DNA from: Prevotella sp. S7-1-8
GTDB lineage: Bacteria; Bacteroidota; Bacteroidia; Bacteroidales; Bacteroidaceae
Length of the DNA stretch: 64,000 nt
NCBI RefSeq assembly: GCF_000758925.1
Contig: NZ_JRNC01000024.1
Location: 42,877 to 106,876 of the forward strand
Reading direction: 5' to 3'
The notes under the pieces are model-generated. The model worked only from the letters and a program-made list of their open reading frames with translations. It had not been told where the DNA came from and made no database searches. This document shows positions 9,199 through 18,022 of this stretch, one piece after another. Each line of letters begins with the position of its first letter. The first letter of the stretch is position 1. A program made the translations under genes and the position numbers.

Positions 9199-10611
9199 AT
9201 GAGTATGAAAAAGATATTTATTATATGTGTTTCGGCACTTGCAATAACCCTTACTTCGTGTGAGGATTGGTTTGATATTTCTGCTAAATCAGAGTTGAAG
9301 GCAGACGATTTGCTCAACAACGAGCAGGGATATAGAGATGCTCTGATAGGCTGTTATGCTTCAATGAAAAGTAAAAACCTTTATGGAGCACAGCTCACCA
9401 TGACCTATTTAGACTGTCTTTCCCAATATTATTCTACGGCCAACAACGCCCAAAATAGCTTTTATTACGCCGCCAAATACGACTATGCCAACACTAAAGA
9501 AGAAAAAAGAAAGGACGAGATATGGAAAGATCAATATAATGTCATAGCCAATGTGAACAGTCTCGTCAATAGAATAGATAAGTCAAAAGACGTCTTTTCT
9601 ACGGGGGTGTACGCGCTTTTAAAGGGCGAGGCATTAGGAATAAGGGCTTTTTTGCATTTTGATTTGCTACGTATGTTTGCCCCTTCGCCATCCATGACAG
9701 ATGGCTTGCAGGCAAAAGCGATACCTTATGTGGACCGATTCACCAACGCTCTGTACGCCCAACTTTCTACGGAACAGGTTTTAGACAGGGTGGTGAAAGA
9801 TCTCGTCGAGGCTCGTGAAATGCTTAAGGATGTGGACCCATATGGTCCAAAGCACGCCAATTATGATTTAAAAGCGTTGGAGGGAGTGTGGAAAGGACGT
9901 GAGTTTCGTATGAACTACTATGCCGTCACCGCCTTGATGGCAAGGGTGCTGCTATATAGAGACCATCCCGAAGACAAGGAAAAGGCATTTCAATATGCCA
10001 AGGAGGTAATAGATTCGGGCCTTTTCCCTTTGATAACCAGTAGTGAAATTAAAAGCTCTGAAGATAATGGTTTTGTTAGGGAAAATATCTTTTCGTTGGA
10101 GCATACCGGCTTGAAAGATGATATCGTGGATAATTATTTTGTCGTGGATGAGCGCGCGTACAATTTTCTCGCGCTTAATAAACGCACGCTTAAAAGAGTC
10201 TTCCCATCCACGTTGGATATGGATTACAGGCGTCAATGGTGGCTGGGCACCACTGGCAATAACTTTACAATTGTCAAATACAACAGCTCCAAGCGCGTAC
10301 CTTTAATCAAGGTTTCCGAGATGTATCTTATCGCCACCGAAACCGCACCCAATATAACGACGGCCAATAAGTACTACAATGAGTTGTTGTATCATCGCGG
10401 ATTGCCAAGCGAAGCGTTAACGCAAGCCAATATGAACAAGCATTTATTGGCAGAATATGCCAAAGAGTTCATAGGGGAAGGCCAGCTTTTTTATGCTTAT
10501 AAAAGATTGAATAACAAGATAGTTCCAATACTGCAAAGAGGCATAGAGAAACCAGAAGCTGTCTACGTGATACCTTTGCCAAAGGAAAATACTTATTTCA
10601 TACAACAATGA
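9199..10611 (+). CDS. SusD/RagB-family outer-membrane lipoprotein
   Basis: The surface ligand-binding lid that closes over the SusC barrel. The protein is 470 residues. A lipoprotein signal ends at the lipobox LTSC (lipidated C21), followed by EDWFDIS, typical for SusD N-termini. Helical TPR-like repeats make up the core, with the family segments LIGCYASM near residue 50, GEALGIRAFLHFDLLRMF near 150 and YLIATE near 375. The GEGQLFYAYKR segment near the C-terminus matches the family pattern. The start could be the ATG at 9199 or at 9205 (MKK), and both give a good signal. Three bases separate it from SusC, so they are certainly co-transcribed. Confidence 0.94.
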   Translation: MSMKKIFIICVSALAITLTSCEDWFDISAKSELKADDLLNNEQGYRDALIGCYASMKSKNLYGAQLTMTYLDCLSQYYSTANNAQNSFYYAAKYDYANTKEEKRKDEIWKDQYNVIANVNSLVNRIDKSKDVFSTGVYALLKGEALGIRAFLHFDLLRMFAPSPSMTDGLQAKAIPYVDRFTNALYAQLSTEQVLDRVVKDLVEAREMLKDVDPYGPKHANYDLKALEGVWKGREFRMNYYAVTALMARVLLYRDHPEDKEKAFQYAKEVIDSGLFPLITSSEIKSSEDNGFVRENIFSLEHTGLKDDIVDNYFVVDERAYNFLALNKRTLKRVFPSTLDMDYRRQWWLGTTGNNFTIVKYNSSKRVPLIKVSEMYLIATETAPNITTANKYYNELLYHRGLPSEALTQANMNKHLLAEYAKEFIGEGQLFYAYKRLNNKIVPILQRGIEKPEAVYVIPLPKENTYFIQQ

Positions 10612-10648
10612 TTATTCCATTATTATACCCTCTAAACTATCGCACTTT

Positions 10649-11347
10649 ATGAAAAGAATAATCTTTAGCGGTTTATATATACTAACATTTTTGTTACTAT
10701 TCGCCGCATGTCAGGAGAACGAGCAGAAGGAATTCGGTCAAAAGCCAAGTGCTTATTTCAGCTCATTGACCGCAGCCGATAGTATGGCATATTCTTTCGC
10801 GTCGGGTAAAGTGAAGCAAGACACGGTGCTCATACCCGTAAAAATCATTGGTGAGTCTACCAGTTACGACCGAAAAATAGCTTTTAACGTAGATCCGTCG
10901 TCTACGGCGCAAGCGGGTCTTCAATATGAAGCTTTGCATGGTATGGTTACGCTGCCCGCGGGAAAAGTGGAAACTTATATCAAGATAGTAGTCTTTGACA
11001 AAGGCTTGGACAAGTCGGACGTGTCTTTGACACTGAACATTGTACCCAACGAAAGTTTCAATCTTGGCTACGGTGACAGACTTCGCGCCAAACTCATCAT
11101 CACCAATCAGCTGGTCAAGCCAACCTATTGGGACATGCCTTTGTCTTTCTATTATGGCGAATACTCCAAAGCCAAGCACCGCATTTGCATCATGTTACAA
11201 GGTGAGGATTTCCCACCCACATGGGATCGCACCAAGGTACAGACCTATATGTCATACGGCAGAATGGTGTACAACTATCTACTGAAGACCCCCGTGTGGG
11301 ATGAAGATACAAAAACTTGGATTACGGCAGACTGGGCTCCACTCTAA
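10649..11347 (+). CDS. DUF4843-like surface lipoprotein of the SusCD operon
   Basis: A predicted lipoprotein of 232 residues with a signal ending at FAAC (C21). The mature part is beta-rich: GQKPSAYFSS near the start, a DTVLIPVKIIGESTSYDRKIAF stretch split over residues 55-80, and a VTLPAGKVETYIKIVVFDK strand region near 105-125. This pattern of repeated sandwich strands matches DUF4843 proteins, which are found almost only next to SusCD pairs. The role is not established. In comparable loci, extra lipoproteins pack against the SusCD pair at the cell surface and probably help to capture ligand. It follows SusD by 37 bases and precedes the PKD-like lipoprotein by 13. Confidence 0.82.
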   Translation: MKRIIFSGLYILTFLLLFAACQENEQKEFGQKPSAYFSSLTAADSMAYSFASGKVKQDTVLIPVKIIGESTSYDRKIAFNVDPSSTAQAGLQYEALHGMVTLPAGKVETYIKIVVFDKGLDKSDVSLTLNIVPNESFNLGYGDRLRAKLIITNQLVKPTYWDMPLSFYYGEYSKAKHRICIMLQGEDFPPTWDRTKVQTYMSYGRMVYNYLLKTPVWDEDTKTWITADWAPL

Positions 11348-11360
11348 AAAATGAACAGAA

Positions 11361-12878
11361 ATGAAAAGAATTATTATATTATTTTCGGTCTTTGCGCTCG
11401 TGTTGACCTCATGTGTACACGACGATACGAACGAGAACTTCATTCAACTCAATGAGGCAGCCATCACCGGCATAGCCGATGAGTACAACAATGTCTATGT
11501 GGACGATTTCCTAAAGATATCGCCTGTTATCAGCACGACTAAGAATGATCTCTCCCAATTTAGCTATTTTTGGATTACGTACGACACGAACACCTTGTAC
11601 AATGCGGACACACTGTCGCATCAAAAAGACCTCAATGTCAAGATAGGGATGATTCCCGGCAAGCACACGGTGGTCTTCAAGGCCGTCGATAACAAAACCG
11701 GCATATTCTATAAAAAGCAATTTGTTATCAATGTGGTTAACGAGTTTACAAACGGTATCATGGTGCTCTATGAGAAAAACGGCAGTGCCGAACTTGGTTT
11801 TTGGAGTCAGGAGCGTGGCAAGCTCATCTCCGATATCTATGGCAAACTGAACGAGGGCGGTACCATTGGGCAGCGTCCACAAAGGGTTTACTTCAATAAA
11901 TACAGTGACGAGAAAGCCAATGAAGTCTTGATTTTGTGCCAAGACCAAAAGGGTGGCGTGTTCTTGGATGCTACAACCATGCAAAAAACGCGCGACTATA
12001 AGGATTTTTTCTTTGCCGCGCCAGATGAGATTAAACCACAAGCCTATTACAAAGCTAACATGCGCGAATATCTCATCGACAACGGATTGGCTTACGATAG
12101 AGCCACCAACAGCATGATACCCAACCCCACTGTCAAGCCAAATCTCAGTGTCGCGGGCAAAACTTATGAGATAGCAGGCAACGCTGATTTCGGCGATCCG
12201 GAGGTTGGACACGATGATTACCCCGCGCGCATCATCCTATACGATAACAAAAACATGTGTTTTTACTCCGTTTATAACATCGCTTCGGCTTTTATGGAGT
12301 TGATACGTGGTTCTGAGGACGTGATTTACGAGCCGGGAGGCTTCTTCGATCCTAACAATGTTGGTATGACTTGCCTTTATGCCAACATCTCCGCGCGTAG
12401 TGCCACAGGCGCGAGAGAGTATATGGGGGTGTTCCAAACGCCACAAGGCAAGCGCCATTTGTTGAGAATGGGCATAGGCTTTTGGGTTGAGAACGCCGAG
12501 CCCGACACCTACTTCAAAGATATGGGCAATGATGTCATCACTTCTGAAGGGATAGACGCAGCCACTACTTTTGCCTGTTCGCCCAAGGTTCCGGGTTATA
12601 TGTTTTATGCCTCGGGCAATGCTTTGTACCTTTACAATGCGATCAACAACGCGGGGCAAAAGGTCTATGAGCTTCCAGTGGGGCAGAATATCAACCATAT
12701 CGAGATAGACCGGAGTCATGGCTACTTGCTTGTGGCTTATCAAGACAAGGCCAAACAGACGGGCAAGGCCGGTTTTGTCATGTTGGAGATAAGCACTGAC
12801 GGTGGTTTAAAACTTGCCGTGAAGCACCAATTTGATGCTGTTGGCGATAAAATATTGGATTTTGAAAACAGGTATTAA
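11361..12878 (+). CDS. PKD-like family lipoprotein of the SusCD operon
   Basis: A predicted lipoprotein of 505 residues with the lipobox LTSC (C18). The first 130 residues look like a PKD-type beta-sandwich (YFWITYD near residue 70, HTVVFKAVDNKTGIFYKKQF near 100). The larger C-terminal part is beta-rich and propeller-like, with repeated blocks such as PGYMFYASGNALYLYNA (about 412) and GYLLVAYQDKAKQTGKAGFV (about 453). Such PKD-like proteins recur in SusCD/DUF4843 operons in Bacteroidetes and probably sit on the outer surface. The function is unknown, and binding rather than catalysis is my inference because no catalytic motif is visible. It ends 4 bases before the thioredoxin-fold gene. Confidence 0.8.
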   Translation: MKRIIILFSVFALVLTSCVHDDTNENFIQLNEAAITGIADEYNNVYVDDFLKISPVISTTKNDLSQFSYFWITYDTNTLYNADTLSHQKDLNVKIGMIPGKHTVVFKAVDNKTGIFYKKQFVINVVNEFTNGIMVLYEKNGSAELGFWSQERGKLISDIYGKLNEGGTIGQRPQRVYFNKYSDEKANEVLILCQDQKGGVFLDATTMQKTRDYKDFFFAAPDEIKPQAYYKANMREYLIDNGLAYDRATNSMIPNPTVKPNLSVAGKTYEIAGNADFGDPEVGHDDYPARIILYDNKNMCFYSVYNIASAFMELIRGSEDVIYEPGGFFDPNNVGMTCLYANISARSATGAREYMGVFQTPQGKRHLLRMGIGFWVENAEPDTYFKDMGNDVITSEGIDAATTFACSPKVPGYMFYASGNALYLYNAINNAGQKVYELPVGQNINHIEIDRSHGYLLVAYQDKAKQTGKAGFVMLEISTDGGLKLAVKHQFDAVGDKILDFENRY

Positions 12879-12882
12879 ACAG

Positions 12883-14091
12883 ATGAGGCACAGACTATTG
12901 ACGCTCCTGATGTTTGCCGTGTGCGGCTATATGGCACACGCCCAGCAGGTCTTGTTCCAACGCCTGACATGGCAAGAGGCCAAGGATAAAGCTCGCGCTG
13001 AGGGTAAAGGTATTTTTGTTGACGTCTATACCATATGGTGCGCGCCCTGCAAAAAAATGGCTAAACAGGTGTTCACGCAGCCTAAAGTGGGCGATTATAT
13101 CAACAATAACTTCGTCGCCCTGAGCTTAGACGCAGAGAAAGAGGCCGCGCATGGTTTTTTCAAATTGTACAAGGCGTCCGCTTACCCCACCTATTTTTGG
13201 TTGGATGCTGACGGTAATCTTTATGACACACAGTCAGGGTTTTACCCCGCCGACGAGTTCATCAGAGTATCCGAACAGGCTTTGCGGTCTAAGTTTTCGC
13301 GTCAATATGTTGCCGACCGCGCCAAATGGGAGCGGGGGGAACGGTCATTAGATTTTGTCAGGCATTTCCTGTTTGATGTCGTGGCCAAGGTTTATCCAGA
13401 CTCTGTGCGTCCGTATCTTAACAAATATCTTGGCGGATTGACCGAGCAAGAGATAGCCACCAAGGGGGTAGGCGAGTTGCTCCAATGGTTCACCTATACC
13501 ATCAGGGGCGATAGCGTGTGGCTGGCATTGGCCAAGCACAACGATATTTACCAAAAACTTTTGGGCAATGACTTCGGCAAGAAAATGTACATGAACCTCG
13601 TGCGCGTGCCCATGATCAACAGCACGGAGGATGTCGACGACTTCAACAGAGGTCAAGCAATCGTCGAGGAGACCGACTTCCCGAACAAGAAAATGTATAG
13701 TGACATTCTCACTATGGAGCGAACGTTGCGGCAAAAAGCCTATGCCCCCGCGCTCAAGAGAGCGCTGGCGATAGGGTTGGCGCACGAAGGCCATTTCCCC
13801 AACGTGTACTCGGAGATGATATACTCGTTTATCCTTGCCGATTTTTTTGTTGACACCCATAAACGCACTGCCGAGGAGGTAGCCGACATGCGCCAATTGG
13901 CCGACCGTGCATTTCGCATGGCGCCCTCACAGTGCACGTTGCTTTACAAGGCGGCGGCGCGGGCACTTGGCAACGATTACCAAGCGGCCTATCGCCTGCT
14001 CGCCAACCTGCCTTTCTATGGAGAGCCCGCGCTCAGCTCGGCGGTATATGCCAAACTGAATTTGCGACGCATACACATAGACGAAAAATAA
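12883..14091 (+). CDS. Secreted thioredoxin-fold protein
   Basis: A 402-residue protein starting at the ATG at 12883; an upstream TTG would extend it by 17 residues into the previous gene and is unlikely. The signal peptide ends near AHAQ (residue 21). A thioredoxin domain covers residues about 25-150 with the redox motif WCAPC (C53, C56) preceded by FVDVYTI, as in DUF255/thioredoxin_7 proteins. The remaining 250 residues are helical and not recognised. It is the last gene of the SusCD operon, before the terminator at 14174. A periplasmic disulphide reductase or isomerase acting on the imported ligand or on the cysteine-containing operon products is plausible but inferred. Confidence 0.88.
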   Translation: MRHRLLTLLMFAVCGYMAHAQQVLFQRLTWQEAKDKARAEGKGIFVDVYTIWCAPCKKMAKQVFTQPKVGDYINNNFVALSLDAEKEAAHGFFKLYKASAYPTYFWLDADGNLYDTQSGFYPADEFIRVSEQALRSKFSRQYVADRAKWERGERSLDFVRHFLFDVVAKVYPDSVRPYLNKYLGGLTEQEIATKGVGELLQWFTYTIRGDSVWLALAKHNDIYQKLLGNDFGKKMYMNLVRVPMINSTEDVDDFNRGQAIVEETDFPNKKMYSDILTMERTLRQKAYAPALKRALAIGLAHEGHFPNVYSEMIYSFILADFFVDTHKRTAEEVADMRQLADRAFRMAPSQCTLLYKAAARALGNDYQAAYRLLANLPFYGEPALSSAVYAKLNLRRIHIDEK

Positions 14092-14173
14092 TTATCAACG
14101 TGATTTAACGCCATGCCCTTATATCCCAATGGCACCCATCCAAACAATGTAAAGGGCGTGGCGCGTCTCGAGG

Positions 14174-14218
14174 AAGCCCGAACCACACAATGGCTCATGT
14201 GTGGTTCGGGCTTTTAAA
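14174..14218 (+). terminator. Terminator of the SusCD operon
   Basis: A perfect 15-bp inverted repeat, AAGCCCGAACCACAC (14174-14188) and its complement (14199-14213), with a 10-base loop and TT-rich end. It lies 82 bases after the last stop codon. Confidence 0.85.
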
Positions 14219-14299
14219 TGTCCTTGAAATAAACCGACAAAGGCCCGTCAACCTCACGTGAATGTCCCAAAACAAGGCAACTGTGCCGAAAAACGGCAA

Positions 14300-14450
14300 A
14301 AAACCAACGTTTTTGTAAGGCATGGATTGTCAACGCTTTATGAATGGCGGCCATGAGACCTTGGTGGCATAATGTTGAGATCGGCTTGCGATTAGGCCTT
14401 AATCGCAAGCCGATTAAGCCTTGCACGCGGCGCGTTAAAGGCTCGTTCGC
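14300..14450 (+). repeat. Composite intergenic repeat, partial copy B
   Basis: Only the later parts of the element are clear. A CGTTTTTGTAA segment near 14308 corresponds to the sequence following the stem in other copies. The tail contains a perfect palindrome: arms GGCTTGCGATTA (14383-14394) and TAATCGCAAGCC (14400-14411) around GGCCT. A second unit, CCGATTAAGCC, follows directly. The rest of the 14092-14764 gap holds only the upstream terminator and the promoter at 14753. Frames crossing this stretch owe their length to the palindrome and are not genes. Confidence 0.65.
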
Positions 14451-14729
14451 CTTGCGTTTGGCACTTGAAGGCGACCCCATTGGATACCGATCGCAAAACG
14501 TTGGCTGTTTTCGAGGAAATAAATGGAGGTAAAGTCATGCCATTTTCAAGATTTTTAGGCATGATGGTGGATAACGGAAGAATTTATTATTGACCAATTA
14601 TTTTTACATTGTAGACTTTTCTTGGTTGTTTTCGAGGTATGTTACAGTCTCGCCAGATGGCATGAAGTGTGTCATGGAGACGAGCTGTCGGTTGATTTTG
14701 GAGCGCGTATTTGTTTTTCGGTCAATCGC

Positions 14730-14761
14730 TTGTGACAATCAAAATAAAAAGTTATCTTTGC
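14730..14761 (+). promoter_or_regulatory. Promoter abutting the start codon at 14765
   Basis: TTG at 14730-14732, a 20-base spacer, and TATCTTTG at 14753-14760 give a textbook Bacteroidetes promoter. The ATG of the next gene begins 5 bases after the box, so transcripts would have almost no leader. Confidence 0.7.
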
Positions 14762-14764
14762 AAT

Positions 14765-15373
14765 ATGAATTTGCAAGAAACAAGCAATGTCAAGTTGAGC
14801 GAAAACATGATTATCGCCGACGCTGATTACATAGACTATGTGGCATTCCAGTTGACGGTACAGTTTGAGCGTATGATAGGTCGCGCTATTCCGCCCGCGG
14901 ACCTTAGTCGTTGGGTCGTGAATATCGCCTTGGATGGCGGGCTGCGCCAAGACGGACTGTCGCACGAAACGCAGGTGGTGCTGATTCACGACGAGGGCAA
15001 ACGCGCCTTGGACAATTTTCGCCCATCGGTGTACGACAGCGAGCTTAGCGCGCGGGCTTTCAAAGATGAGCAGTTGGGCGAGTTCTTGGTCAATTCGTAC
15101 GCCGTGGGCAGCGTGGTTTCGAAAGATGACTATATGCTCGACATCGTGAAGATGGTGCGCGAGCACCCTGAGGTGAAGCGCTTGATGGTGGTGCCCAACG
15201 CAGAGCGGGGCGACGTTTATGACGAGTTGCGTCATCAGTTGCGTGGCGCGCCCGATGGATTGCGTGCCACTCTCTTTGCCATGCAGCCCATGGAGGGCGG
15301 TAATTTCAGGCAGGAGATATTGGGCTATTCGCTCATGAACGCCATGGGTATCATGGCTGACGAACTGAAATGA
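14765..15373 (+). CDS. Conserved protein of unknown function
   Basis: A 202-residue soluble protein that I do not recognise as a characterised family. It has no signal peptide or membrane segment. It is acidic with a mixed alpha/beta look: VQFERMIGRAIPPADLSRWV (residues about 30-50), then a TQVVLIHDEGKRALDNF strand-helix, and a C-terminal GGNFRQEILGYSLMNAMGIM helix. The ATG at 14765 is chosen because it follows the -7 box; an upstream TTG would start before the promoter. A 95-base gap separates it from the following dehydrogenase gene in the same direction, so the two may be co-transcribed. No catalytic motif is visible. Confidence 0.75.
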   Translation: MNLQETSNVKLSENMIIADADYIDYVAFQLTVQFERMIGRAIPPADLSRWVVNIALDGGLRQDGLSHETQVVLIHDEGKRALDNFRPSVYDSELSARAFKDEQLGEFLVNSYAVGSVVSKDDYMLDIVKMVREHPEVKRLMVVPNAERGDVYDELRHQLRGAPDGLRATLFAMQPMEGGNFRQEILGYSLMNAMGIMADELK

Positions 15374-15468
15374 GGCTTGCGCGGTGGGCGATAGCCTCTT
15401 GCGTGCGCTGTCATGGCCCGTGGCGCAAGTGTGGTTAACGTGTTGTCAGAAACAAAAAAGCTAAAATA

Positions 15469-16707
15469 ATGAGTAGAGTATTAATGATTGGAGCCGGTGG
15501 CGTGGCCACGGTTTGCGCTTTCAAGATTGTCCAAAACAAGGACGTTTTCAGTGAGTTTATGATTGCCAGCCGCCGCAAGGCGAAGTGTGACAAATTGGTG
15601 GCTGACATCCACGCCAAAGGCTACGACATGGATATTAAGACCGCGGAGGTGGACGCTGACGACGTGGAACAGTTGAAAGCTCTCTTCGATAGTTACAAGC
15701 CGCAGTTGGTAATCAATCTCGCGCTGCCCTACCAAGACCTCACCATCATGGAGGCTTGCTTGGCATGCGGGTGCAACTACCTTGACACGGCCAACTATGA
15801 GCCGCGAGACGAGGCTCATTTCGAGTACAGTTGGCAGTGGGCATACAAGGAGAAGTTCGAGAAGGCAGGTCTCACGGCTATCTTGGGTTGTGGTTTCGAC
15901 CCCGGCGTGTCGCAGGCTTTCACGGCGTACGCGGCCAAGCATCATTTTGACGAAATTCATTATCTCGACATTGTGGACTGCAACGCCGGTGATCATCACA
16001 AGGCTTTCGCCACCAACTTCAACCCCGAAATCAATATCAGGGAGATTACGCAGAAAGGACTTTACTATGAGAATGGCGAGTGGATAGAGACAGAGCCTCT
16101 GGCCGTGCATCAAGACATCACCTATCCTAATATAGGCCCGCGCGACAGCTATCTCATGCACCACGAGGAGTTGGAAAGTCTTGTCAAAAACTATCCCACC
16201 ATTAAGCGCGCACGCTTCTGGATGACGTTCGGGCAGCAATACCTCACCTATCTTGACTGTATACAGAACCTTGGCATGAGCCGCATAGACGAGATAGAAT
16301 ACGAGGCGCCGCTCGCCGATGGCTCAGGAAAGATGGTCAAAGTGAAAATTGTGCCTTTGCAATTCTTGAAGGCGGTGTTGCCCAATCCACAAGACCTCGG
16401 CCAAAACTATGAGGGCGAGACCAGCATAGGGTGTCGCATACGTGGCGTGAAGGATGGCAAGGAGCGCACCTATTATATATACAACAACTGCAAGCACCAA
16501 GACGCTTACAACGAGACGGGCATGCAGGGTGTGAGCTATACCACGGGCGTGCCTGCCATGGCTGGCGCGATGATGTTCGTGAAAGGCCTGTGGAAGAAAC
16601 CCGGCGTGTGGAACGTGGAGGATTTTGACCCGGACCCATTCTTGAGGGTGATAGGAGAGCAGGGTTTGCCCTGGCACGAGGTGCACGACGCGGACCTTGA
16701 ACTATAA
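15469..16707 (+). CDS. Saccharopine dehydrogenase family; probable carboxynorspermidine synthase
   Basis: A 412-residue NAD(P)-dependent reductase. The Rossmann loop GAGGVA is at residues 8-13 (VLMIGAGGVATVCAFKIVQ). Other family marks are LPYQDLTIMEACLACGCNYLDTA (residues about 88-110), ILGCGFDPGVSQAFTAYA (about 143-160) and CKHQDAYNETGMQGVSYTTG (about 344-363). These match the clade that condenses a diamine with aspartate semialdehyde to carboxynorspermidine or carboxyspermidine. That is the alternative spermidine route used by many gut Bacteroidetes. If so, it would draw on the product of asd. The decarboxylase partner (nspC) is not in this window, so true saccharopine dehydrogenase activity cannot be excluded. 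recA follows 105 bases later. Confidence 0.85.
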   Translation: MSRVLMIGAGGVATVCAFKIVQNKDVFSEFMIASRRKAKCDKLVADIHAKGYDMDIKTAEVDADDVEQLKALFDSYKPQLVINLALPYQDLTIMEACLACGCNYLDTANYEPRDEAHFEYSWQWAYKEKFEKAGLTAILGCGFDPGVSQAFTAYAAKHHFDEIHYLDIVDCNAGDHHKAFATNFNPEINIREITQKGLYYENGEWIETEPLAVHQDITYPNIGPRDSYLMHHEELESLVKNYPTIKRARFWMTFGQQYLTYLDCIQNLGMSRIDEIEYEAPLADGSGKMVKVKIVPLQFLKAVLPNPQDLGQNYEGETSIGCRIRGVKDGKERTYYIYNNCKHQDAYNETGMQGVSYTTGVPAMAGAMMFVKGLWKKPGVWNVEDFDPDPFLRVIGEQGLPWHEVHDADLEL

Positions 16708-16812
16708 GAAAACAATGACATTAACAGGTGGCTTGAAACCGTAGGCCATGTCTCGCCGACGCGACATGGCGCGAACATGAAATGACAGGCCGCCCTTGAA
16801 CAAAAAATATTT

Positions 16813-17862
16813 ATGGCAAAAACAGAAGAACGAGCAGCCGCCGACAACACGGCTAAACAAAAGACTGAGAAAGAGGCTAAACTCAAAGCCCTGCAGGCTG
16901 CCATGTCCAAGATAGAGAAAGACTTTGGCAAAGGCTCTATCATGCGCATGGGTGACGAGAGCATAGAAGACGTGGATGTTGTCCCGACGGGTTCCATTGG
17001 CCTTGACGTGGCTTTGGGCGTGGGGGGCTATCCACGTGGCAGGATTATAGAAATATATGGCCCGGAATCGTCTGGTAAGACCACGCTGGCAATTCATGCC
17101 ATAGCCGAGGCGCAAAAAAAAGGTGGCATAGCCGCTTTTATCGACGCGGAACACGCCTTTGACAGGTTTTACGCCGAAAAACTTGGCGTGGACGTTGACA
17201 ATCTGTGGATTTCTCAACCCGACAATGGCGAGCAGGCCTTGCAGATAGCCGACCAGCTCATTAGCAGCTCGGCCGTGGATATCTTGGTAATCGATTCTGT
17301 GGCCGCGCTCACGCCAAAAAAAGAAATAGACGGCGAGATGGGCGACTCGATGGTGGGCCTGCAAGCTCGGTTGATGAGCCAGGCGTTGCGCAAGCTTACC
17401 AGCACAATATCCAAAACCAACACCTGCTGCATCTTTATCAACCAGTTGCGCGAGAAGATAGGCGTCATGTTTGGCAGTCCGGAAACCACCACGGGAGGTA
17501 ACGCGCTCAAGTTTTACGCTTCTGTCCGTTTGGACATTCGAAAGTCCAGCCCCATCAAGGACGGCGATGACGTATTGGGTAACCATGCCAAGGTTAAAGT
17601 GGTGAAGAACAAAGTGGCTCCTCCTTTCCGCAGGGCCGAGTTTGATATCATGTTTGGTATGGGTATCAACAAGATAGGAGAGATAGTGGATCTGGGTGTG
17701 GAATATGGCATAATCCAGAAAAGTGGCAGCTGGTATAGCTACGGCGACACCAAGCTCGCGCAAGGGCGCGATGCCACGCAGGGCGTGCTTCGTGACAACC
17801 CCGAATTGTGTGATGAGTTGGAACAGCTCATCATGAACGCCATTAGAGAGAAAATGGAATGA
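16813..17862 (+). CDS. recA: Recombinase RecA
   Basis: The DNA strand-exchange ATPase of homologous recombination and SOS induction, 349 residues, the normal length. Walker A GPESSGKT is at residues 83-90. The Walker B strand [12 protein letters not shown] is near 155, loop L1 [20 protein letters not shown] near 175, and loop L2 [17 protein letters not shown] near 220. A lysine/glutamate-rich N-terminal extension of about 25 residues precedes the core, as in other Bacteroidetes. No SOS box can be recognised upstream. It is followed by a hairpin shared with the convergent trkH unit. Confidence 0.98.
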   Translation: MAKTEERAAADNTAKQKTEKEAKLKALQAAMSKIEKDFGKGSIMRMGDESIEDVDVVPTGSIGLDVALGVGGYPRGRIIEIYGPESSGKTTLAIHAIAEAQKKGGIAAFIDAEHAFDRFYAEKLGVDVDNLWISQPDNGEQALQIADQLISSSAVDILVIDSVAALTPKKEIDGEMGDSMVGLQARLMSQALRKLTSTISKTNTCCIFINQLREKIGVMFGSPETTTGGNALKFYASVRLDIRKSSPIKDGDDVLGNHAKVKVVKNKVAPPFRRAEFDIMFGMGINKIGEIVDLGVEYGIIQKSGSWYSYGDTKLAQGRDATQGVLRDNPELCDELEQLIMNAIREKME

Positions 17863-17930
17863 CGCGAAAGCCAGCGATGCGCCAATCTGAGCGCGCGCTT
17901 GGTGATTTGAGCGCACGCATGCTCGATAAG

Positions 17931-17973
17931 AAAAAGGCCTCAATGCGGTGATATTACCGTGTTGAGGCCTTTC
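17931..17973. terminator. Bidirectional terminator between recA and trkH
   Basis: Arms AAAGGCCTCAA (17933-17943) and TTGAGGCCTTT (17962-17972) pair perfectly, with an inner GGTGATATTACC palindrome in the loop. A-rich and T-rich flanks make it usable from both sides, which suits two convergent genes. Confidence 0.75.
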
Positions 17974-18022
17974 GCGTGTCGGGGTGTCGATGTCGGCATG
18001 GCATGGCGCTTGTGTCGGCAGT

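Noticed and set aside
14214..14532. Two overlapping frames on opposite strands across repeat copy B
   Set aside because: Both contain the same short peptide-like stretch because the palindrome reads similarly on both strands. They are products of the repeat.
16702..17943. 413-codon open frame antisense to recA
   Set aside because: It mirrors codon structure of recA, has no domain, promoter or start signal, and recA is certain.
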